In this document: piece by piece, positions 60,101 through 64,000 of the stretch
Layout: each line of letters begins with the position of its first letter
Position numbering within the stretch: position 1 is the stretch's first letter
Assembly: GCF_001187785.1 (NCBI RefSeq)
Contig: NZ_CP012154.1
Span: 3,404,501-3,468,500 of the forward strand
Source of the DNA: Wenzhouxiangella marina
GTDB lineage: Bacteria > Pseudomonadota > Gammaproteobacteria > Xanthomonadales > Wenzhouxiangellaceae
Length of the DNA stretch: 64,000 bases
Direction of reading: 5' to 3'
Translations under genes and position numbers: made by a program
Notes under the pieces: model-generated
Told to the model about the DNA's origin: nothing
Database searches by the model: none
Seen by the model: only the letters and a program-made list of their open reading frames with translations

Positions 60101-60765
60101 TCGAAGGCATTGGCGGTGGTGTAGATCAACGTGGTGTTGGCGGGCACCAGGGCGATCGTTTCGGACACGGTCACGGTGCCGCTGTTGGTGCCGGTCACGC
60201 TGATCTCGATGGGCGCGTTGACGGCATCCGTGGCGCTCAGGTTCTGAACCGCGATGTCCAGGGTGCTGGCCGCGGTCAGGCTGGGCGCATAGATGCCGGT
60301 CACGGAGAGGTTCTGGTCGATGACCGCCACCAGGGTGGCCGAGGCCGTGCCGCTGTTGCCGAAGCTGCTGGTCAGATCACCCGAGGTGGTCGGGTAGCTG
60401 CCGATGGCATTGACGACCACCGCCACGCTGACGGTACAGCTGGCGCTCGCGGGGATTTCCCCGCCCGTATAGGAGAAGGTATCGGTGGCGGCGACGGCCG
60501 TCAGCGTTCCGCCGATGCAGGTGGTCGCTTCACTGGGCGTCGGCGCGATGGTCATGCCGGGCGGGAAGACTTCGGTGAAATCCACCGCCGTCGCGGCTGC
60601 ACCATTGGCCGAGTTGTCGAGCGTGTAGACCAGCGTCGACTGGCCCGACACGGTGATCGTCGGCGGCGTGAAGCCCTTGCTGAACACCGGCGGCGTCTGC
60701 GCCAGCACGGGCACGGCCAGGCTGGCCGCAGCGATGGCGACCAGCGCCAGGATCCATCGAAACAT
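57154..60765 (-). CDS. large secreted repeat protein with IPTL-CTERM
   Basis: A 1203-aa exported protein. Signal peptide residues 1-22 (MFRWILALVAIAAASLAVPVLAQ). Seven repeats of about 120 residues open with an F-[ST]-K-x-F-like strand (PVFSKGFTPPTITVSGQSTL, PIFTKAFGPNPTQVGVPSTL, FSKSFAPVGTDVGVPATLSF, VFHKAFGAPMTPVGAPVNLI) and end with a Cys-containing GGTVPAGTSCTVTVDVV-like strand; this is the DUF11/DUF7933 class of beta-sandwich. An inserted non-repeat domain lies between repeats one and two (about 230-430, EDFEGRTVASYQQDSLLPE). The end VPTLSNWGLLTLMLLMGLM plus RRLF is an IPTL-CTERM sorting signal. It is likely a cell-surface protein handled by an exosortase-like system; role in adhesion is a guess. 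Confidence 0.87.
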   Translation of the reverse strand: MFRWILALVAIAAASLAVPVLAQTPPVFSKGFTPPTITVSGQSTLVYTLDNSANGAAATAVDFTEVFPPGMTIAPTPSEATTCIGGTLTAVAATDTFSYTGGEIPASASCTVSVAVVVNAIGSYPTTSGDLTSSFGNSGTASATLVAVIDQNLSVTGIYAPSLTAASTLDIAVQNLSATDAVNAPIEISVTGTNSGTVTVSETIALVPANTTLIYTTANAFDLSADSAFAFEATTPSSNLANDTFISDAWRTSPVKEDFEGRTVASYQQDSLLPEVPGFSYLQSSAGGRITLRTDFDPDGQRILSMDNPGAGGLNHTILSFDATSIPAGQEIFLDFNWYDHGDEGDFQDIVELRGSPLDPWIEIYDFAANSNNGAWTNVNGIELTAFLTANTQTLTDQAQLRFSQTDNFPINTDGISLDDIVVGPSLKFSKAFAPSLVALGDSSTLTFFLNNNNGTLDSMGVDFIDNLPAGMNVATPSNASTDCAGGTLTASDGAAVIIYTGGTVPAGTSCTVTVDVVTSLPGGLVNISGDATSSAGNSGPAEATLIVTDLPIFTKAFGPNPTQVGVPSTLSFTIDNLDNVVSVTALDFTDPLPAGMVVATPANASTTCLGGSITAAAGSSSISYTGGSVDLGTVCSVSVDVVVQEPGNYLNTSGDLTSSLGNSGPATDTLVVDSVPLDFSKSFAPVGTDVGVPATLSFTIDNPNAAQALSLAFTDVMPAGLVVANPANATNSCIASTLVANPGSGTIELTGGEVPASDFCVISVDVVSDQPGIFDNITGNLTSNMGTSAPATAQLIVGADVPSLTMVFTPVSTPVGVPSTMTLTLDNTTNAAPALDAAFGNALPANLAVAAVPNASNTCGGTLTAAAGTVSLSGGTIPANGSCTVEVDLVSAIPGVYTNTTSTLTTSFGTNSSAQATLTVIGDVPVFHKAFGAPMTPVGAPVNLIFTLDNSANAAPASNATFTDPMPAGLVVANPANVSNTCGGIFDAGPGNGTVTLSGGSVPASGSCTISVSVVSNLPGDITNLTGDLTSSLGNSGPASASLMILGTPPQFTIGFNPTTIAPSEPSTVTFTIDNGSTPIAATGLAFSVTLPPGLWFVEPVAPVDTCTGGTVSVVGDTLSYSGGSVPANDSCSISVQVTAASGAYTLSSTLNSDLGSSPSSDATAGLSVMAFPVPTLSNWGLLTLMLLMGLMLVIGQRRLFA

Positions 60766-60881
60766 CTTGAGCTCCCAAAAAAAGTCTAACGATTGGGGGG
60801 TCTAGCGATTTCGATCGGAAAATTGTGCCACGCGGTCGACGGGGCATAATGGCGTCGAACCCGAACACGGAAGTCCAGCGC

Positions 60882-61361
60882 ATGCAATCGACCCCCGATC
60901 TCTGTGATGCTCACGCCGAACACGTCCGCGTGGTCACCGGCCTGCACTGGCAAAGCTACGGTGGCCGCAAGCGCTTCGGAGGACCCATCTCGACCGTGAA
61001 GTGCTTCGAGGACAACTCCCGGGTCAAGGAACGCCTCGCCGAGCCCGGCGAAGGCCGCGTGCTCGTGGTCGACGGCGGCGGCTCGCTCCGCCACGCCCTG
61101 ATCGGCGACATGATCGCGGCAAAAGCCGCCGAACAGGGCTGGGCCGGAGTGATCATCCACGGCGCCTGCCGCGACGTCGAGGTGCTGGCCGAGATCGATT
61201 TCGGCGTCTTCGCCCTGGGCTCCGTGCCGATCAAGAGCGTTCGCCGCGACGAGGGCCAGCTCGATGTTCCCGTGCACTTCGGCGGAGTCCGATTCGAGCC
61301 GGGCGAGCATGTCTACGCCGACGCCAACGGCATCATCGTGGCCGATCGCGCCCTCGACTGA
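60882..61361 (+). CDS. rraA: RraA, regulator of RNase E activity
   Basis: A 159-aa protein close in length and motif to E. coli RraA. The start ATG 60882 gives MQSTPDLCDAHAEHVRVVTG, matching the family N-terminus; two upstream ATG/GTG are possible but off-pattern. The core SYGGRKRFGGPISTVKCFED, then RVLVVDGGGSLRHALIGDMI and HGACRDVEVLAEIDFGVFAL, is strongly conserved, ending HVYADANGIIVADRALD. RraA binds RNase E and slows its action; it may also be a 4-hydroxy-4-methyl-2-oxoglutarate aldolase-like enzyme. It is 68 bases upstream of nfeD and may be co-transcribed. Confidence 0.93.
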   Translation: MQSTPDLCDAHAEHVRVVTGLHWQSYGGRKRFGGPISTVKCFEDNSRVKERLAEPGEGRVLVVDGGGSLRHALIGDMIAAKAAEQGWAGVIIHGACRDVEVLAEIDFGVFALGSVPIKSVRRDEGQLDVPVHFGGVRFEPGEHVYADANGIIVADRALD

Positions 61362-61388
61362 GGCGCCGGGAACAGCTCCGGATCGGTC

Positions 61389-61394
61389 TATAAT
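61389..61394 (+). promoter_or_regulatory. -10 box before nfeD
   Basis: A perfect TATAAT 35 bases before the nfeD start. No good -35 element is seen 17 bases upstream, so it is only a weak case for a separate nfeD promoter. The ribosome binding site GGGGAG lies nine bases before the ATG. Confidence 0.35.
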
Positions 61395-61429
61395 CGAGAG
61401 CGTTCTTTCATTGTTCAGGGGAGCAGCTC

Positions 61430-61903
61430 ATGGTCGAGCAATCGTGGTTCTGGCTGATTCTTGGCGCCCTGTTGATCCTCTCGGAGTTCTTCCTGACCGG
61501 GATCATCGCGGTGTTCTTCGGCGTCGGTGCTCTGCTGGTCGGCATCCTGACCGCCTTCGGCCTGCTGAACGAGCTGCCCGAGCAGATCGTGGTCTTCGCC
61601 GTCCTGTCGGTGGGCGCGCTGCTGTTCGCCCGTGATCGGATCAAGGTCTGGTTCCGCGGCAAGGTCTCGGATCGCTGGGACGGCGACAAGGACCTGATCG
61701 CCAGCCGCGGTGAGCGTGTCACCGTGACCCGCGCCTTCAACGACGGCGTCGGTCAGGTGCGCCTGAGCGGGGTCGAATGGAAGGCCGAGAGCGAGGACGG
61801 CGATCATGCCGAAGGCGCCACGGTCTGGGTCATCGGCCATCGTGGCATCACCCTGCAGGTCTCGGCCCAGCGCCCCACCGCCGAGCCGCCAGCGGACGAT
61901 TGA
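61430..61903 (+). CDS. nfeD: NfeD family protein
   Basis: A 157-aa membrane protein. The N-terminal half has three hydrophobic segments (WFWLILGALLILSEFFL, IAVFFGVGALLVGILTAFGL, EQIVVFAVLSVGALLFAR). The C-terminal OB-fold domain starts LIASRGERVTVTRAFNDGVG and continues VRLSGVEWKAESEDG to VIGHRGITLQVSAQ. NfeD works with SPFH proteins such as QmcA at the inner membrane, perhaps in microdomain or membrane-protease control. The SPFH gene starts 44 bases downstream, as expected for this pair. Length is usual for the short NfeD form. Confidence 0.92.
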   Translation: MVEQSWFWLILGALLILSEFFLTGIIAVFFGVGALLVGILTAFGLLNELPEQIVVFAVLSVGALLFARDRIKVWFRGKVSDRWDGDKDLIASRGERVTVTRAFNDGVGQVRLSGVEWKAESEDGDHAEGATVWVIGHRGITLQVSAQRPTAEPPADD

Positions 61904-61947
61904 ATCCCCCAACCCTTTTCTGATCATCCATTCGGGAGCCAACACTC

Positions 61948-62874
61948 ATGGATTTCGCCACCATTCTTTCCCTGATCGTCCTGGCCATCGTGGTCGTGGC
62001 GATCGCCAAGACCGCCCAGATCGTGCCGCAGCGATCGGCCTACGTGGTCGAGCGACTCGGTCGCTTCCACAGCGTGCTCGACGCCGGTTTCCACCTGATG
62101 ATTCCCTTCATCGACAAGGTGGCCTACAAGCACACGCTGAAGGAAGAAGCGATCGACGTGCCGCAGCAGGCCTGTGTCACCAAGGACAACATCCAGATCC
62201 ACGTCGACGGCGTGATCTACATGCAGGTCATCGACCCCAAGCTGGCCTCCTACGGCATCGCCGACTACCGCTTCGCCGCCATGCAGCTGGCCCAGACCAC
62301 CCTGCGCTCGGTGATCGGCAAGATCGACCTCGACAAGAGCTTCGAGGAGCGCGTCGTCATCAACGAGAAGGTCGTCGAAGTGCTGTCGGAAGCCTCCGAG
62401 CCCTGGGGCATCAAGGTGCTGCGCTATGAAGTCGCCGACATCGTGCTGCCGGAAACGATCCGCGATGCCCTCGAGAAGCAGATGCGCGCCGAGCGCGAGC
62501 GTCGCGCCGTGGTCGCCGAGTCCGAGGGTGCCCGCGAGGCCAAGATCAACGTCTCCGAGGGCATGAAGCAGGAGACGATCAACGTCTCCGAAGGTGACAT
62601 GCAGAAGCAGATCAACGAAGCCAAGGGTCAGGCCGAGGAAATCACCCTGATCGCCGAGGCCACCGCTGCCGGGATCGAGCGCATCGCCGCCGCCATCAAC
62701 CAGCCGGGCGGTTCGGATGCGGTCAGCCTGCGCATTGCCGAGCAGTACGTGAAGGAGTTCGGCAAGCTCGCCAAGGAGAACAACACCCTGATCCTGCCGG
62801 CCGAGCTGACCGATATCGGTTCGGTCGTGGCCAGCCTGAGCAAGACCCTGTCGGTCACTCAGAACAAGGGCTGA
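61948..62874 (+). CDS. qmcA: SPFH/band 7 protein QmcA
   Basis: A 308-aa SPFH protein. Residues 1-22 (MDFATILSLIVLAIVVVAIA) are a single anchor. The band 7 domain follows (TAQIVPQRSAYVVERLGRFH, HLMIPFIDKVAYKHTLKEEA, DVPQQACVTKDNIQIHVDGV). A coiled region (KQMRAERERRAVVAESEGAR, MKQETINVSEGDMQKQINEA) precedes the C-terminal part. QmcA/HflK-type proteins form cage-like assemblies at the inner membrane and govern FtsH. It pairs with NfeD upstream. The start and length fit. Confidence 0.94.
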   Translation: MDFATILSLIVLAIVVVAIAKTAQIVPQRSAYVVERLGRFHSVLDAGFHLMIPFIDKVAYKHTLKEEAIDVPQQACVTKDNIQIHVDGVIYMQVIDPKLASYGIADYRFAAMQLAQTTLRSVIGKIDLDKSFEERVVINEKVVEVLSEASEPWGIKVLRYEVADIVLPETIRDALEKQMRAERERRAVVAESEGAREAKINVSEGMKQETINVSEGDMQKQINEAKGQAEEITLIAEATAAGIERIAAAINQPGGSDAVSLRIAEQYVKEFGKLAKENNTLILPAELTDIGSVVASLSKTLSVTQNKG

Positions 62875-62925
62875 TCACCCGGCGCCGGACCGCCTTCGGC
62901 TCGGCGCCCTTCCCTTCGGCCCGGC

Positions 62926-63471
62926 TCAGAACGAGGAGTCGGGCCCCTTCAGAAAGTCGATTTCTTCGGGCGTGGACCTGCGCCCGAGGATGGCATTGCG
63001 GTGCGGGTAGCGCCCGAAGCGGTCGATGATCACCTTGTGCTTGTGTTCGAACTCCAGGTTGTATTCCAGGCCCGGGGCTGAGTACAGGCGCACGGCCTCC
63101 TCGTGGATGCGCGCGGATTCGGAGTGCATGTAGGGCAGGTAGAGAAAGGCCTTCTCCGTCGTGCTCAGTTCCGCGTCGTGCCCCCCGGCCACGGCCTCCT
63201 GAGCCAGGGCCAGGGCCATGCCATCGGCCGCGAAGGCGGCGGCTGAATCGCGATGGATATTGCGCGAGAACTGATCGATCACGATCACTTCGGCCAGGCG
63301 GCCTCGCGGCGTCGAGCGCCATGCGAACAGTTCGCCCTGGCAGGCGCGAGCGTGCAGCTCGCCGAAACGCTCGGCGATCCGGCGATCCAGTTCGGTGTCC
63401 TTCTGCCACCACTGGGCGGGCTCGAGCTCCTCGAACCAGAAGTGGAGCACGTCATCAGGAGAATGGGGCAT
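62926..63471 (-). CDS. DUF924 family protein
   Basis: A 181-aa soluble alpha-helical protein from ATG 63471 (MPHSPDDVLHFWFEELEPAQ). DUF924 hallmarks are HFWFEELEPAQWWQKDTELD, then RRIAERFGELHARACQGEL, WRSTPRGRLAEVIVIDQFSR and FGRYPHRNAILGRRSTPEE, with the well-conserved NIHRDSAAAFAADGMALALA. The family has an all-alpha, TPR-like appearance and no assigned reaction. Length is usual. An open frame continues upstream with some plausible residues, but family sequence begins here. It converges with qmcA and is divergent from the sirtuin gene. Confidence 0.9.
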   Translation of the reverse strand: MPHSPDDVLHFWFEELEPAQWWQKDTELDRRIAERFGELHARACQGELFAWRSTPRGRLAEVIVIDQFSRNIHRDSAAAFAADGMALALAQEAVAGGHDAELSTTEKAFLYLPYMHSESARIHEEAVRLYSAPGLEYNLEFEHKHKVIIDRFGRYPHRNAILGRRSTPEEIDFLKGPDSSF

Positions 63472-63776
63472 GGGGCGATCCACCTTGGGCAAAGCTGCAT
63501 CATACATATCGCCCCCCGCGTAGGTCGGGCCCACGTGCCCGACGGTCCATGTCGCCGTCTTCTCCGTCAATTCGACGACAGGAGGCATGAATGGAATCCA
63601 GACCAGGAAACCCACCGCCGCAGATTTCCGGATTCTCCGGTCGTCGGCCGCGTGGGGCCGACCTACGGCGCGGGCGCCGGGAGCTCGATGCGGATCGAAG
63701 CCCCATCGCGTTCGCCCGATGACCGGACCGCGGCGCCTCCGACCTGGCCTTGTCAGGGGCTGCATATACTCTCGCC

Positions 63777-64000
63777 ATGGCCAGTTCCAAACTCATCCGC
63801 GTACCGAGCCTGCAGGTCGGCGACCAGTCCGATGCGCCCAGCGCGACGCTCGATGATCTGCGTGCCTTCGTCGATGCTCACCCTCGCCTGCTGGTGCTGA
63901 CGGGGGCAGGCCTGAGTACCCGCTCGGGCATTCCGGCCTATCGCAACGCGCAGGGCAAATGGCTGCGTCGCGATCCGATCCTGTACCAGGACTTCATCGC
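63777..64000 (+). CDS. sirtuin (SIR2 family) NAD-dependent deacetylase, partial
   Basis: The first 74 codons of a classical sirtuin, cut by the window edge. It opens MASSKLIRVPSLQVGDQSDA and reaches RLLVLTGAGLSTRSGIPAYR, which is the G-A-G-x-S NAD-binding motif with the following G-I-P-x-Y/F-R. It then has WLRRDPILYQDFI. The catalytic His lies beyond the edge. It is unlike the defence SIR2 at 30507, which has a very different sequence and length. The enzyme removes acyl groups from lysines using NAD. Confidence 0.88.
   Translation, partial: MASSKLIRVPSLQVGDQSDAPSATLDDLRAFVDAHPRLLVLTGAGLSTRSGIPAYRNAQGKWLRRDPILYQDFI

Noticed and set aside
57979-60789. 936-codon plus-strand frame opposite the repeat protein
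   Set aside because: Low-complexity Arg/Gly/Ala/Asp composition typical of an antisense shadow; the minus strand has repeats, a signal peptide and a sorting signal.

Overview
The window is a high-GC chromosomal stretch from a gammaproteobacterium, most likely of the Lysobacterales/Wenzhouxiangella type. This is inferred from the gene set (YaeQ, RraA, NfeD and QmcA, a RIO1-like kinase, an IPTL-CTERM protein) and from the many secreted enzymes. There is no rRNA, no tRNA that I could see, no CRISPR array and no complete transposase gene.

Layout. 1-20900 is mostly core and secretory: YaeQ, two paralogous beta-helix surface proteins, a reprolysin-like metallopeptidase, an S9 peptidase, DUF4136 lipoprotein, diguanylate cyclase, SDR, MazG-like pyrophosphohydrolase, photolyase, a DUF305-LVIVD protein and a VapBC module. 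About 20900-44900 is an accessory defence island: HigBA, a NERD protein, an HNH/unknown pair, an AbiE-type toxin-antitoxin, a second HNH gene and a broken HNH copy. Next come a large type I restriction-modification locus with embedded genes, a winged-helix/nucleotidyltransferase pair, and a proofreading-type exonuclease gene split by a 342-bp MITE. 44900-64000 returns to core genes (DUF2855, M41-like peptidase, ParDE, methyltransferase, CPBP protease, RIO kinase, BLUF-like protein, a 1203-aa repeat protein, RraA, NfeD-QmcA, DUF924 and the start of a sirtuin).

The most interesting unit is 28528-41898. The order is hsdM, a SIR2-domain protein, a HerA-type ATPase, a 19-codon coupling ORF, a PRTase-CE-like phosphoribosyltransferase, a NADAR domain fused to HsdS, an AlbA_2/GHKL protein, and hsdR. 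From hsdM to the AlbA_2 gene every junction overlaps (mostly ATGA, TTGA or GTGA), so this is one transcriptional and translational unit. SIR2-HerA is a known NAD-depleting antiphage pair. Here it is accompanied by two further proteins of nucleotide/ADP-ribose chemistry (PRTase, NADAR), one of them covalently joined to the DNA-specificity subunit. I read it as a composite defence locus that couples sequence recognition to NAD/ADP-ribose metabolism; this is inference.

A dispersed family of palindromic intergenic repeats (core TACACCATCCGTCATCCCGG) occurs at eight loci. Two toxin-antitoxin operons, and probably a third, have promoters placed so that the transcript would begin at or next to the start codon (leaderless), with operator-like repeats in or beside the promoter.
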